A program made the translations under genes and the position numbers. Below, in pieces: positions 52,969 through 64,000 of a stretch of DNA of 64,000 nucleotides; position 1 is the stretch's first letter, and each line of letters opens with the position of its first letter. The notes beneath the pieces were generated by a model. The model was not told where the DNA came from. It saw nothing but the letters and a program-made list of their open reading frames with translations, and made no database searches. This DNA is from Patagioenas fasciata (lineage: Eukaryota > Chordata > Aves > Columbiformes > Columbidae). Where the stretch lies: positions 74,983,398 through 75,047,397 of the forward strand of contig NC_092521.1 of the NCBI RefSeq assembly GCF_037038585.1, written 5' to 3'.

Positions 52969-54177
52969 AGAGCAAAACCAGTTTGCTATGCCCAAAGTAA
53001 TAAGCAAGATTATTTTTTCGACAGTTTCTCCCCTTTTCATATTTGTTATCATCTGACTGTAAGCTACTGTATATGAATATACTGTATGTGCAAATCCCCT
53101 TTCCCATGGAAAAGAAGTTTTACCTTGATTACCTCCTAGTTCCTAAAAGTGACTTATTTAGGATTCTAGCCCTCCACTTAAAATGCTGTCCAGTCACTAG
53201 ATTTGAATCCAAGGACCTCAAGTCTTGTTTGAGAGCCCTGATTACCAGTCTATAGAGTCAGTATTTCTCAGTTTCTCATGAGTTGCTTCACTCTGTACAA
53301 GTACATGAACACCAAACAGGCCCCTATCTGTAGTGAATATATTCTTAAGCAAGATGAGGATTTGTATTAAGTATACATATAGCAATTCATAACTTTTAAA
53401 TTATTTGTTTCATGAACTTTCTGATTGATAAATAGGCTTTAATCAAAAAATAATATCCTTCTGGTTACCCCAGTTACCCAACAACTGATGTATAACTTTC
53501 AGGACATCACTGAAACTTCACTGCCATGCACTAACTTCTAATATCTTCCAATTTGCTGTTAGCAACCAAGAAAAGTCTTCTCCTTCTTAGTATATTTGAA
53601 ATTAATATCTGAAATTCCCAAAAGCATAAAAATCACAAAAAAAATAACAACAACAACAAAAAAAATTTCGAGAAATCTTTTGGATTATCATATTCAGTGC
53701 TAAATTTAAGTTTATTAAAATAGCCTGTTAGTACATTACATGCTATATTAAAATATATTGTGATGTTTTCAACATGAGAATTACAAGTTTGCCTTGGTGA
53801 CAAATTCAGGATTCAGCTCACAGTTTGCAGCTGAGTTGGGTATTCTTTGCTTTCTTTTTGGATATTGACCTGCTATGCTATCTACTTGTTTTTTGTGCTA
53901 GCTTATAAAACAGCAAATTGACAAAGATAAGCAAGAAGAAAAAAATAACTCTGATGAACTTGTAACCCAAAAAATAAATGAACAGTTGCCTCTTAGAGCA
54001 ACATCAGAGCTTCTGCTTTCTCCAGTTATTGATATTCAGAAATTACTACAATCAAAATTGTTCTGCTGCTATCCACAGATCTCTGATTATAGGCATCCTG
54101 AGTATGTCTCAACAATTTCTTAGAATTAAGTGGTATTTTCTGAAAGGAAAAAAAAATATGTATATATATATCTTTAC
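52969..54177 (-). other. ABCA13: ABCA13 intron between exons F and G
   Basis: Remaining intron sequence beyond the TTTTA repeat; nothing recognised. Confidence 0.65.
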
Positions 54178-54370
54178 CTCTCCCTTTGGTATTCCCAAGC
54201 TTATACTTTCCACAGCAATGTTCTTCTTACTGAAACCTCCATAACACTTCCTGAGGTTGTACAGAAGAAGGATATCATTACCAGTTCTTCCACCAAAGAG
54301 TCGCTGTCTCTCCATTTCTACATCAACATCTTCTGAAGAGCTGATCATGCTGTTAACTGAACACTGACCC
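54178..54370 (-). CDS. ABCA13: ABCA13 exon F: linker and N-terminal part of NBD2
   Basis: 193 coding bases: one base finishing a split Arg, then 64 codons. The acceptor is CCATTTTAG and the donor is GAG|GTAAAG. It starts with a polar, acidic linker (SSSEDVDVEMERQRLFGGRTG), then NDILLLYNLRKCYGGFSKKN and IAVESISLGIPKGE. The latter is the antiparallel-beta opening of the nucleotide-binding domain. The LGIPKGE end is the usual ABCA lead-in to the Walker A exon. An acidic cluster before the NBD is common in the family. Confidence 0.96.
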
Positions 54371-54619
54371 CTAAAATGGAAGGTAATAATAAATGACACA
54401 TGGCAAATTGGACACTACTGTATTCTGGATAACTCTGTTTTATTTCCCTGGTTGCAGTGCCTTAAATATAATACTACTTGTATTTTTTCTGCAGTTTCCA
54501 TTAATTCAGGTACCCCATGTTAGCAGAAGTATTTATCTTCAGGTGTTCAAAGTTTATGATTTTCTTTCTTTAAAAATGTCTTCATTGTCCATTATGGTAG
54601 AATACAAATTGCAACACAC

Positions 54620-54873
54620 CTTGGTTTCTGGAGGAGATCCCAATGAAGAAAAAGCCGTAAAAGAAGAAGTAGTGTTCCCTGAAGGGCCATTTCCACAAAA
54701 ATCCAGCCCAGGAAGTTCATCTCAAAGGGGCTCACGTATGAATCTATTCCAAAGTTGCTGGTGAGGTCAAACTTGATCTGATTGTATGAAAGCTCTATTA
54801 AACCCTGGCCTAAGCAGAATTGTGGGAATACAATGAATGCCCATTTGAGGATATTGTAGATGTTCTGGAAAGT
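54620..54873 (-). CDS. ABCA13: ABCA13 exon E: last TMD2 helices
   Basis: 254 coding bases: 84 codons plus two. The acceptor is AACACAG behind a very strong pyrimidine tract, and the donor is AG|GTGTGT. Contents in order: [20 protein letters not shown] (helix, PQFC motif shared across ABCA proteins), [17 protein letters not shown], an extracytoplasmic loop with [17 protein letters not shown], then the last helix, [19 protein letters not shown], and the cytoplasmic exit HWDLLQKP. The [14 protein letters not shown] segment is close to the mammalian ABCA13 sequence as I remember it. Confidence 0.96.
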
Positions 54874-55826
54874 CTGTGTTAAGATTCAGCAAGGGGGGAG
54901 GGAGGAGAAGAGGAAAAAAAAAAAAAAAAAAGGAAGAAAATTACTTTTCTCCAACAGCATATTGAGCACACTTAAAAATCTGGACACAGCATTCAAATCT
55001 CACTCTAGGTTAACTGTTTTCAGAAAACCTTATTGTGAGCTGCTTTGGGGCAGGGTTCATCTCTTATTACATTTTAGGCTGCCTAGGACCATGGGACTCT
55101 AATTTCATTTGAGGTTTACAGACAGTAACAAAACACATGTGGCCAGGATCATTCTATTTTCTTTAATATTTTAATATTAGAATGCTATTAATTCTAAATT
55201 ACTGACTTAAACCCAAGTCAACATCAAATCTGCCTCCAAACTTAGGTGACATGTAATCGAGATTTGACTTCAAACATCAAGTTTTTGACCTGCTACATGC
55301 ATAGATATTCATACACATTCTGCATCTCCTCTCTATCATGTTACTTAATTGCCATTATGACTAATCAGAATTACATACATCGAGTGAGAATGTGTATTAT
55401 TATTCATATAGTGCACTACATATCCTAGGAATATGAGGCTTATGGCTTATGTCAATATTATTCAAACACATTTTACGATGCATATAATCTATTCAATAGA
55501 CCAGAACAGCTCCCATTATGTGCCAATTACAACTTAATGGTCTAGAAAATGTCAAGTTTTCAATTAACACTGTTTTTCCATTATTACAGTGCATTTTTTT
55601 TCCTTATGATTCAAAACAAGCTAAAATTCAAGATGGTGATAAGCAATAGGGTATACACTAGGACAGAAAAATAATTAATGTTTAAAACCCAAGATTTTCT
55701 GCTGGAAAAAATCTTGTCTCTGTGTATGTATAAACATATATATATATACACATACATAAACATGTACACACATGCACATGTGAGCATTCATCTCACTTAT
55801 GAGTAACATAAAGGTTTTATACTGAC
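54874..55826 (-). other. ABCA13: ABCA13 intron between exons D and E
   Basis: Holds a plus-strand purine tract (54892-54941, including an 18-base A run). On the sense strand this is a long C/T tract about 20-65 bases before the exon E acceptor. The rest is AT-rich and unassigned. Confidence 0.75.
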
Positions 55827-55983
55827 CTGCACTTTGGAAATTATAGCTAACAAACGAGGTAAGAGAGTCACCAGCATGGTACACAGGCCAAACACAAAAT
55901 TTAAGGAGATGTAGCAAATAAAAGCTACATCTGAACTTGAGAAGAATCTGGATACAAGATACATCCACGGTAAAGTTGCATAT
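55827..55983 (-). CDS. ABCA13: ABCA13 exon D: TMD2 helices
   Basis: 157 coding bases: one base closing the Gly codon from exon C, then 52 codons. The acceptor is CTTTCAG and the donor is CAG|GTCAGT. It encodes [18 protein letters not shown] and then a long hydrophobic stretch, [20 protein letters not shown], ending [11 protein letters not shown]. This is the helix pair in the middle of transmembrane domain 2. A shifted-frame ORF with Met at 55968 overlies it but is not the coding frame. Confidence 0.95.
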
Positions 55984-58594
55984 CTGAAAGTTTAAAGAAA
56001 AAAATTACTCCTTATTTTGTCCAGCTGATGAAAAAGGATAGATTTGGCATATTTTCTTTATCAAGTTACCTTGTGATTATCTAGATGGAATTATAGCTAC
56101 TGCTATAAGATAGGCAGATACAATCCATTTTTGTATAAATTAACTGCATATATTTACTTACATTGCTCCAGAAAGCTTGCAGCCCTGATTTTCAAATAAT
56201 TGCAAAACCATGCATCTTAAAAAGCTTCTTACACAGGGATAGAATTAAAACCAAATATTTGAAGCTTAAATCATGGATGCTAAGCAAACAGTTTTTCTTA
56301 GAGGGTTTCATAGAAAGGAGAAAAAAAAAAGAACAAAAAATGAAGGAGAGAGAGAGCAAGGAGAGAGAAAAAAATAAACAGAAAGAAAAAATTAAAAAAA
56401 AAAAAAAATAAAACCCAAACAACCAAGACAAACAAACCAAACAAAAACACAGAAAAACAAACAAACAAACATAAACACACATTACTCCTTGAGCTGGAAA
56501 CATTATTTGTGCCAACGATATCTGAGAACTGCAGTTTGCCAGAGATCATTTTAGCACTGTTCTTACCTAGAATAGGTTATCAGTAGAGTAATAGCCATAA
56601 AAAAAAGACTGCACAGTTACTTCATAGCACAATGATTATATAAGAGCATGTCCATGGCTACATCATTTTCAGTGCAAATCTTTAAAGGATGAGGGAAGGC
56701 ACCTTCCTTTCTGGCAAGTCAAATTACATCAATTCCAAATGGAGAAGTCATACCTTTTAGAAAGAGTAAGACGTGTAGCCAGACTAAAAAAGTGCCCAGG
56801 AAATGCGATGAGCAGGAATGTCATGTAAAGGAAATTTATTTTCCATTCAACATATCACAAGACATATCTATAATGTCAAACAAACAGTATATAGACTGCA
56901 GGAGCATAGGTATCAGTATACGCCACTGCATGATGACAGAATATATGACATAGACATACTTGTCTATAGAAATACTTCTTATATGATATTAAAATACATA
57001 TATATAACAGTGACCTCAATGCAAGAGCAACTAGCCAAAAATCTGTTTACTTCTTCATTGCATTAAACAGTAGTTTAGATTATTAACCATGAAAGTCCCT
57101 TTTAAATTCAGTAGTCTGTACTCTGCAGATGAACTTTTTTCATCTAAGAATGCCAAAATCCTTTACCTTAAGAAACAAACTTTCAAATCCTGCTATGAAG
57201 TAACAGTGATATTGTCCTCAGTTTACAGGAAGATAAATGTTAAATGATGTAATATCTGGGTCTCAAATGAAGATTGTAAGTATTCAGGATCACAGTATAT
57301 TTTCAGCATCTTATTGCCAGTGTTAACCACGCAATCTTTTCTTCCCTTCACGCATGTATGTAAATCACTCTTCCAATTTTTGCTCTTAATTACAATACCA
57401 TAAATCCAAGATAAGTCCACTCTTGGAAACAGCTCAGGAAAGAGACATGATTTAGAGTGAAGTTACTCAGCCGTAAACAAAAGCAAAATTTGATTTGTTT
57501 GCTTATAGTTACTAGGAAATGAGCAAAACTTTCAGAATACTACATTTATATGTCGTTCAAATGCAGCCTTTAGTGGAGTTGCCAGTCATACCCACATTTC
57601 TATCCTGATGTTTTCTTTTCCTTCAGCTCCAGCTGGAATTTTTTATTTTCTAAGTACCAAAGATAGAGAAATTTTGGACAAAAGTGTTTAAGTAACTGAA
57701 CTATAAAACACTTCTGGAAAAAATGTAGTTTAGGCAAGAGACTATTATATTAATATTTTTAAAGGAAATCAGCTTTAAAGTATCACACTAGAAAACTGTA
57801 GATAACTCTTTAAAGCACATCCCCTTCTGGCACACAGCTGAAATTTTTCATATAACTGGGCTATTTTTATCTTTATTCTAGATCAGAAATGCTGCACAAG
57901 AGTACCCTGAAGAGAAAAATAAAATTTTAAATGGAAAAAAATGCATTATGGAATGCAGAAAAATGAGAATTACATACAAAGTACTGGGGAAGGATAAAAT
58001 GACCACAGCAGGCTTCATCACATTTACTCTGTAGTTAAGGTGAGTAAAGGACAGAATAGGATGAGCCGCCACTCTGAAACTTATCAGAGTGTCCTTGAGA
58101 CATGTCAAACTTACTGACTAACATTTATTGTATCTTTAATACATGTTAATACACATTAAATACAGAGACCTTCTTGTTAAAAGTCACTAATATCTGTTAG
58201 GTCAGTCAAAGCTGAACAGTACAGGAGGGATTATGCTGATATGATCAAGCAGCATCTGCAGCCAACAAAAAACTTTTTAGAAGTTGATTCAGGTTATCAG
58301 TCAATACTCATTTCTTCTGAAATACCCAGACTTAACTCAAGATTTTGGTTAAAACAATGCCAGCATAAGTTTTAACACCTGAGATTTGGTATTAATAGTA
58401 CACTGTGGGCAGGACCAAAGCCTACAGCACAGCACAGAAAACATGTCATGACTTCAGCAGACATATATGTATGTACTGTATGGCTCATTTGCTGCTTAAG
58501 ATCTATTAGATCCCTATTCTTATGCTAGGGTCACAGCAACTGCATTACAGCAAGGATTAAACAGTTGTAAAGGTAATTAAAAAAAACCAAAAAA

Positions 58595-58628
<34 letters not shown>

Positions 58629-59943
58629 CAACCTCCAAAAAACACAGGGATGAGGTCTAGTAGTGTAAAGTCTTTGGACTAAGACTGATAAGAATTTCTG
58701 CCTTTAACCTGAAGGAATGAATCAGCATCAATCAGCAGTAGTGCAGAAGGAAGGAGGAGGAAGACAAGAGTGATATAAAGAGGAGAAAAGTATGAAATCT
58801 GGATGTTCCATCCGAGTTATTGACCAGATGAGAGGACTTGGCTTGTTTGGGCTTGCAGAAGATGTTTGATAGTGAGAATTATGAAGACTTACTCAAAAAA
58901 AAAAACTTAGCTTGGAATTTCAAAGAATACCTCCAGCTATGGAGATACTGCAAGAGTTTTTCAAAAAAGGAGTTGCTGAAGGCATGAGATCATGAAAATA
59001 GTTTCAAGATGAAATACAGTAAGTTTTTAGTGTTTTTTTAAGTATTTATCTGAGACTCTGGAATGGAATATGTCCTGATCTTGCAGAAGGTCCCTTCTAC
59101 TGTCCCCCGTGTGATTCTCTCCTGTGGCAGTTATATTTCATTATCTAAACATGTCTTGTAAGATATGTGTTCCCCCCTACAACAACAGCAACAATTAGTT
59201 GCTTGAGATAAGGAAGAAACTTCTCAGAATGCTCATCCTGCAACTATTCATCTTCAGCATTTCCCACATCACCTGGAACTGCACATGGGAAGAGTTAAAG
59301 GAACAAAATAGACAGACTATGCATTTGACTGAGCCCAGGGCTCAACAGCCCTCTTTCTATAGAGTAATCAATCCTCTGTTTAACCAGTTAACTTTTTATA
59401 ACTGTTTCATGTGAAACTAATCAAGAGGGTGGACTTTCCTCTCTCACAGTACTATTTGGAGACAAACCTCCAACCAGCCCGGTAGTCTACATTGGACAGA
59501 GTTCTCATGGGAAATATAAATTTCTGGAGCTACATAAAATTACAGAATTACAGAAAATGGGTAGAACTTCTTCCCTTCTTGAAGATATTCTGCACAGCTA
59601 AGCACTGAAACTCCCATCTGACTATGCTATTATTCCCAAATTTTCTGGAAGATACCATGCAATCAATTTCTAATAGCAAAAGATTTTATACAGGTTGAGT
59701 ATTTTCTGAGAAATTTCCAGTCCTTTTTTTTTTTTTCTTAATGTCTTAGCAAATCTACCTCCACCTTCTGTGTGGAATTTTCAGTCTCATGTTTCATCCT
59801 GTTTCCTCACCATCTTTTGCTGAATCATAATCATTTCCAAAGAGAGAAAATCATGCACCCAGCAGCAGGTGCAAACCAAGTCTAAAGATTTCTATTTGTT
59901 TCTTACAAGCTACAATTCCATAGTAGCATTTCCAATCACATAC
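55984..59943 (-). other. ABCA13: ABCA13 intron between exons C and D
   Basis: About 4 kb. It holds a 150-base A/G-rich purine tract at about 56311-56470 and a 22-base poly-A at 58607-58628 preceded by a short CA run. A stretch near 59090-59117 (AGAAGGTCCCTT...GTGTGATTCT) faintly resembles a CR1 tail. No exon was found in this intron, and the phases of exons C and D require none. Confidence 0.7.
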
Positions 59944-60059
59944 CCAAAAAGGATCAGCAGGAGGCCCGTGGCTGCCAGGTTCTTTCGGAAAGTGAAGGCT
60001 GATAACTGGAAGGCACTAATAACAGCAACACACAGGGTGACTGGAACCATGTAAAGCAG
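59944..60059 (-). CDS. ABCA13: ABCA13 exon C: TMD2 helices
   Basis: 116 coding bases: 38 codons plus two bases. The acceptor is CTGTTTCTAG and the donor is GG|GTATGT. It encodes [19 protein letters not shown], a clear membrane helix, then [18 protein letters not shown], which enters the next helix. The FTFR.NLAAT stretch is characteristic of ABCA13 as I recall it. The final two bases (GG) join the first base of exon D to make Gly, followed by YATLPWMY. Confidence 0.95.
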
Positions 60060-62507
60060 CTAGAAACAGAAGAAAAAAGGCATTTAGCAGGTGAGCATCT
60101 CTTACTGATCTTACTTAATTAACATAGAAGGGTTCTACAAATTAACGTTTCCATATTTGCAATATAATTACACTATAAAATAGGAATTCATAAATTATAA
60201 TACGATTTCACAGTCCATACTTGCTGTGAAAATGCCTCCCTTACACTTATATACATGAAACAGCCTTGCAAAATAAAACTCGACTACATAATATTCCTCT
60301 TAATTCCACTTCTATTGACCTTTCCAATACATTCATTTAACAAGCTAACTCTTCTAGATAATGAGTCCGTATGGGACCATTGCCCCAAAACATCTAGTGA
60401 CACAAGATTAATCTGAACAAAATGTCTCTATTCATTATTAAATTTGCTTAGCACTTACACATTTTGCATTCATTGAACATAGTAAAGAATTACGTTCACA
60501 CTTATAAATTCAGTAAGAACAGCTTGATTCTCATGATAGCAATTTCATAAATCAAATACTTCAATTTCATAAATCAAATACTTCTGCAGGCATAGTAAAG
60601 ATTATGCTACCAATAATACAGGACACAGCTTGTAATACTTAAAATATGTAGAGGGATTTCAAATTTGACAGTCCATATATTCATGTGTTCAGTGTCCCTA
60701 AATGATCTGCAGCACAATTAGCATTTAAAGCAGAATCTGTTCTTTCCCAGATCATGATTGATCATGTTCTACTGTGCTGAATTTGTGAGAACATTTTGAA
60801 AGTAAGAGATTGGCAGAAAAGAATAAGGAGTTGACTTTGCTGCACAAGGAGAAACTGAATGATGATGGACTGAGTTTTTAATCAAGCCCTCTTATCTGAC
60901 ATGGCAGAATAAGGAATACAAAGATTGACTGGCCAAGTAACTAACTTTTGGAGAAAAGTGCTCTTACTTCAAGCTTGCTGAAGTGTGAAAATCCTGTTTT
61001 TAAGCACAGATGAGTGAAGCTCTAATGTTTCAGATTTAGAATAGTCTGAATGAAAACAGAGAGCATGCAAAAAGAACCTCTGCTCCTGACCAGGCTAGCT
61101 CACATTTATGTTGCCTATGCCAGATCCCAGCTCTTCCTTCCATGACCCACTGTGTTAAGCAAGCTGCAAAAAGTTTATGTCCTTCCTCTGAGACCAGGAA
61201 TCTCACCATTTTTGAATAATCCAAGTCACTCCAGTTGTTCACTATTGCATCTGAAACGAGCCTCGCAAGCCAAAATACCTTTGAGAAATCTATCAACACA
61301 CAGCTCCCTGTTTAAAAACAGTAATTCTATTTATTTCCCAGAAGTAGATGACCTAATTTCAAATTCCTGCCAAATGCTGAACTAATACCATAGCAAGCCT
61401 CATCACAAGTGAATTGAGAAAAAACCTTTCAGTAAGAGATATAAATGTATGCCTTATATATATTTCTACATACACACAGATATATACATACACATACATG
61501 TAACGGAGAAAATATTAATTTTCGTTTTCAAGGTGTCATCTTTGAAAAAGACATTTGAAGATACTTTGTGGAATTAATGCTTAAATGTAATCCAAGTGAG
61601 CTCCATTACAGAGCTGATGAAAAATCCGTGACTGAGGAGTAGCAGTGATTTGAGAAAGTTAATTTTGTTTCACAAACTTTGTTTATTAGCCTGAACAGAA
61701 ATTGATTTCTCAGGCCTGAAGAAGGTAAGCAAAAATTCCTATTTCATTTAACTATGTTGGCCTAAATCCAACCTGCCAAAGTCAGGTCTCAGTGGAATTC
61801 CTGACTTCACATTTGATTAAAAGGGTAAGATTTTCAAAAGAAGAGTAGGTTTTCATATTTGTTAATGAACTGCAAGTAGACAATGCTACCTGTAATGCTA
61901 ACAATGGTAGAAATTACTTTGTGTAAGAAAAATAAGCATTCAGGACAGAGACTTCACCCATTTCTGATGTCATTCTGTGGATGTGAATTCATTAATAATA
62001 TTTTCGACTATCTCTCTTGCCATAAATAAAAGATAACAGTTATGAGTATCTCTCATATTACCTACCAACAGACAACATAATTATGCCTTTAAAGTAGCTG
62101 ATCAATCTCTTCAGGCTTCTTCAATTATCTGAAAGATTTTCCCAGTGGCAACTCAAAGCACAAACTCCTGCTATGAACTGCTGTGTGGAAGACTCTCTCT
62201 GTCTAGGTTGATCAGACAGCTTCCCTTTATTTGTAAAATACTGTAGGTACCTAAAGCTAACATATGCGTTACCTAGTGATTCAACTTCAGGAAATGAGGA
62301 GCACAATCCCCGTCTTAAAGAATTTTATGTGACAGTATTAAAGCAGGAATGGTGTCCCAGTGCTTGCTAACATGACAGCCAAGATCTGTTGCTTCACAGA
62401 ATTCAGATCTCATTCACATGTCTTGTGAGCATATCTCCTTTCACTTCTTCATGGGAAACTAGTTAAAAACTTACGCCTGAACACATGCTCCCCCATATGA
62501 TACATAC
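60060..62507 (-). other. ABCA13: ABCA13 intron between exons B and C
   Basis: About 2.4 kb of intron. It contains a perfect 22-bp tandem duplication (60541-60562 and 60563-60584) and a TA/CA-rich patch near 61455-61500. No transposon recognised. Confidence 0.75.
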
Positions 62508-62685
62508 CATATCACAGCAGAAGTTAGCAAGCCAATAAGTTTTGTAGCCCAGGCCTGTGATGTGCTGCAAGCGTTTCGTGCCAGATACTCTGTCTTTCAC
62601 TGTGGCACTTCCAATGGATGCAGTAAGGACAGAGAAACCCAGCATGATACACAGTGCTACCCCACACTGACGAACATTCTCCATT
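62508..62685 (-). CDS. ABCA13: ABCA13 exon B: TMD2 helix and cytoplasmic loop
   Basis: 178 coding bases: one base completing the split Ile, then 59 whole codons starting [12 protein letters not shown]. The acceptor is CCTAG and the donor is ATG|GTATGT. It contains a membrane helix (about residues 6-30 of the exon, [19 protein letters not shown]), followed by a charged loop with [17 protein letters not shown]. That loop is typical of ABCA proteins, where a KQLQHISG-like segment links helices and faces the nucleotide-binding domain. The exon ends in the start of the next helix (NFCCDM). Met codons early in the exon are internal, not starts. Confidence 0.95.
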
Positions 62686-63264
62686 CTAGGGTACAAAGCA
62701 AAATGGCATAATCAAAACGCAATGGGGAAACAAAACCTCACAAAATCCAAACATTTTCAAGGCCAGCTTCTTGCACTAGACATTAGGACTGCAATCCTGT
62801 TCATAAACACCAGGTTTGCACACTGTCAGCATCTAATTAGAAATCAGGAGCAAGATGATGCATTAAGTTATCAAACTAAATGTGAGTTATACAACACAGT
62901 GTGTGTTTAAAGTCTGAATAATAAAGTGAAACTTTTGCAAGTATTTCCTCCACTACAGAAAATCAAAATTTTAAAACTTATCCATTTTAGAACTTGACAG
63001 TCAGCAGTTAACCTGTTTTAAAATTTCATTACCTGTTCACAAACTCTCTGTAAAGTACAGTCAGCATAAATGCAGTATTTTTCTCTACAAAAGAATGCAA
63101 CCATATCTGATATAAACAGTAGACTTGACATATAAACACCAGAATAGAGAAAATGCTTGACTCAGTGGAACTGAATTGCATCTATCAAGTCACAACATCT
63201 ATTGCATGCAATGTACATGCTTATTAAATTAATGCAGCTGTCATATATTTTAAGAGTTACTCAC
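62686..63264 (-). other. ABCA13: ABCA13 intron between exons A and B
   Basis: 579-base intron whose flanking exons share a split Ile codon. No other feature seen. Confidence 0.85.
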
Positions 63265-63319
63265 ATTTTGTCCTCATCCAGCAAAGCTCCACCATATGGT
63301 TGGCTGTAGAGTGTGATCC
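63265..63319 (-). CDS. ABCA13: ABCA13 exon A: extracytoplasmic segment before TMD2 helices
   Basis: First recognisable exon in transcript order, 55 coding bases. The acceptor is ...TTTTCACAG and the donor is GTGAGT. It starts with the last two bases of a split codon and ends with two bases of the next, encoding ITLYSQPYGGALLDEDK plus a split Ile. In ABCA13 this lies at the end of the large extracytoplasmic loop, just before the second helix of transmembrane domain 2. The Ile codon closes on the first base of the next exon, which confirms the pairing. The preceding exon must end with one base; no convincing candidate is seen between 63320 and 64000, so it probably lies outside the window. Confidence 0.9.
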
Positions 63320-63374
63320 CTGTGAAAAGAAAAATAAATTATGAAACAGTAAATGCTACATCAGGATTTCAAGT

Positions 63375-63570
63375 TCTAGAGTACGCCGTTGATCCCTTAT
63401 TACACAAGATGAATGAAAACGCTAAATACTTAAGCAAAATAGAGAGGTCAACCACCAAGCTGCCAAACCAAATATTGTCTCCTGTTGAGTAATATCCGGT
63501 GTCCGGATCCACCATTGAATAAACACCAGTAATGGCTGCTTTTGTGCATTCTGCACTGCAGAAATTGGTA
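63375..63570 (+). mobile_element. Possible LTR remnant in upstream intron
   Basis: A short segment with more CpG than its surroundings (TACGCCG, ATCCGGTGTCCGGATCC). It carries AATAAA at 63518-63523 followed by CACCAG, a layout like the R region of an avian LTR. No flanking duplication or defined ends were found. The minus strand is open in more than one frame, but no frame matches ABCA13, so an exon is unlikely. Confidence 0.3.
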
Positions 63571-64000
63571 CAACAATGTTACATGTTGCAGCAGGATCTA
63601 CATCACAGAACAGATCAAATACAAAACCTGAATCAGAAATTTTTCATAAACCTAATCTTCTGGAGTAAGGTGGGTTGTTGAAATCTAGGTACTTGCTATT
63701 TTGTCATTCCTAAAAACATTTTTAGATTGCTGATGTTTAGCAGAGAAAAATTTTTAGCTAAACTCACCAAAAAAAATCATACCTCATATTGAAACTGTAG
63801 AGTTTTAAATTAAAAAGATATCCAGTTTGGGAGATCAAGAAAAATCAAAGTAGGCAATGCATTCTTAGGATTATTTTGGGCCTTGGTACAACTAGCCTGT
63901 AACAATCTAGCCAACCAAACTTCACAAAAATCGCTGTCCAATTGTTTTTGATGCTTTTCCTGACTTATTTCTTCACGTACAGCTGATAGGTGTGCCAGCT
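63571..64000 (-). other. ABCA13: Upstream ABCA13 intron to window edge
   Basis: No exon identified. The sequence is AT-rich and the next upstream ABCA13 exon is presumably beyond 64000. Confidence 0.5.

Larger units (their letters stand above)
9069..63319 (-). other. ABCA13: ABCA13 gene, 3' part (14 coding exons)
   Basis: Span of the recognisable part of an ABC subfamily A transporter on the minus strand. Fourteen exons of 55-254 coding bases join in one frame with no stop codon and only GT-AG borders. The product covers most of transmembrane domain 2, nucleotide-binding domain 2 and the C-terminus, about 625 residues; the full mammalian protein is about 5000 residues, so most of the gene lies beyond 64000. 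ABCA13 is preferred over its close relative ABCA12 because of stretches such as [28 protein letters not shown] and LYSQPYGGALLDED, which match ABCA13 as I remember it. Known role of the family: ATP-driven movement of lipids across or within membranes; mammalian ABCA13 has been linked to cholesterol handling in vesicles. Intact motifs and phases argue for a working gene rather than a pseudogene. Confidence 0.93.

Noticed and set aside
52780..53107. Long minus-strand frames rich in FILFY
   Set aside because: They are translations of the TTTTA microsatellite.
55675..55968. 97-codon frame starting [12 protein letters not shown]
   Set aside because: It is the +1 frame shadow of exon D; the coding frame there is [14 protein letters not shown].
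56192..56549. Minus-strand frames rich in F, L, S and C
   Set aside because: They are produced by the purine-rich tract at about 56311-56470 and have no protein character.
63420..63560. Possible upstream ABCA13 exon on the minus strand (frame reading AAITGVYSMVDPDTGYYSTG)
   Set aside because: It does not resemble the ABCA13 loop expected before LYSQPYGG. No good donor gives the needed one-base phase except a weak GTAATA. The segment looks more like an LTR remnant.
1..64000. Search for tRNA, rRNA, CRISPR arrays or a second protein gene
   Set aside because: Nothing convincing on either strand. All other long frames are CR1 or LTR remains, simple repeats or chance.

Overview
This is vertebrate, almost certainly bird, genomic DNA. 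The signs are many CR1 LINE fragments with the typical avian 3' end, two LTRs of avian ERV character, AT-rich intron-dominated sequence, and one gene split into short exons with GT-AG borders. The species cannot be named from the window. There is no prokaryotic operon, CRISPR array, rRNA or convincing tRNA.

The only protein-coding gene I can support is the 3' end of ABCA13, a very large ABC subfamily A lipid transporter, on the minus strand. Fourteen consecutive coding exons run from 63319 down to the stop codon at 9069. They total 1880 coding bases, about 625 residues plus stop. Every junction keeps the reading frame and every border is GT-AG. The exons encode most of the second transmembrane domain (63319-54620), a linker (54370-54178), the whole second nucleotide-binding domain (Walker A at 52837-52728, Q-loop at 42845-42695, signature at 31092-30958, Walker B/D-loop/H-loop at 27725-27622) and the C-terminal regulatory tail ending in the last exon at 9158-9069. 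The gene therefore looks intact here. One notable deviation is an ABC signature that reads YSAGT, where family members I remember (ABCA13, ABCA1) have YSGG.

Layout from left to right: 1-9068 is the 3' UTR candidate and downstream flank, with three CR1 fragments at the far left. 9069-12910 holds the last three exons, with two abutting CR1 fragments in an intron. 12911-24981 is a 12-kb intron with little recognisable content. 24982-31092 holds three NBD2 exons, a small mariner-like element, a CR1 fragment and a solo LTR. 31093-42694 is an 11.6-kb intron carrying the largest CR1 copy and a CpG-rich LTR-like remnant. 42846-52727 is a 9.9-kb intron with two CR1 fragments and a second solo LTR. 52728-63319 holds the Walker A exon, the linker and the transmembrane exons. 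63320-64000 is upstream intron with a possible LTR remnant.

I found no previously undescribed multi-gene system. The points most worth checking are the signature-motif change, the 205-bp element with perfect terminal repeats, the two solo LTRs with 5-bp target duplications, the TTTTA repeat beside the Walker A exon acceptor, and the UG repeat just after the stop codon.
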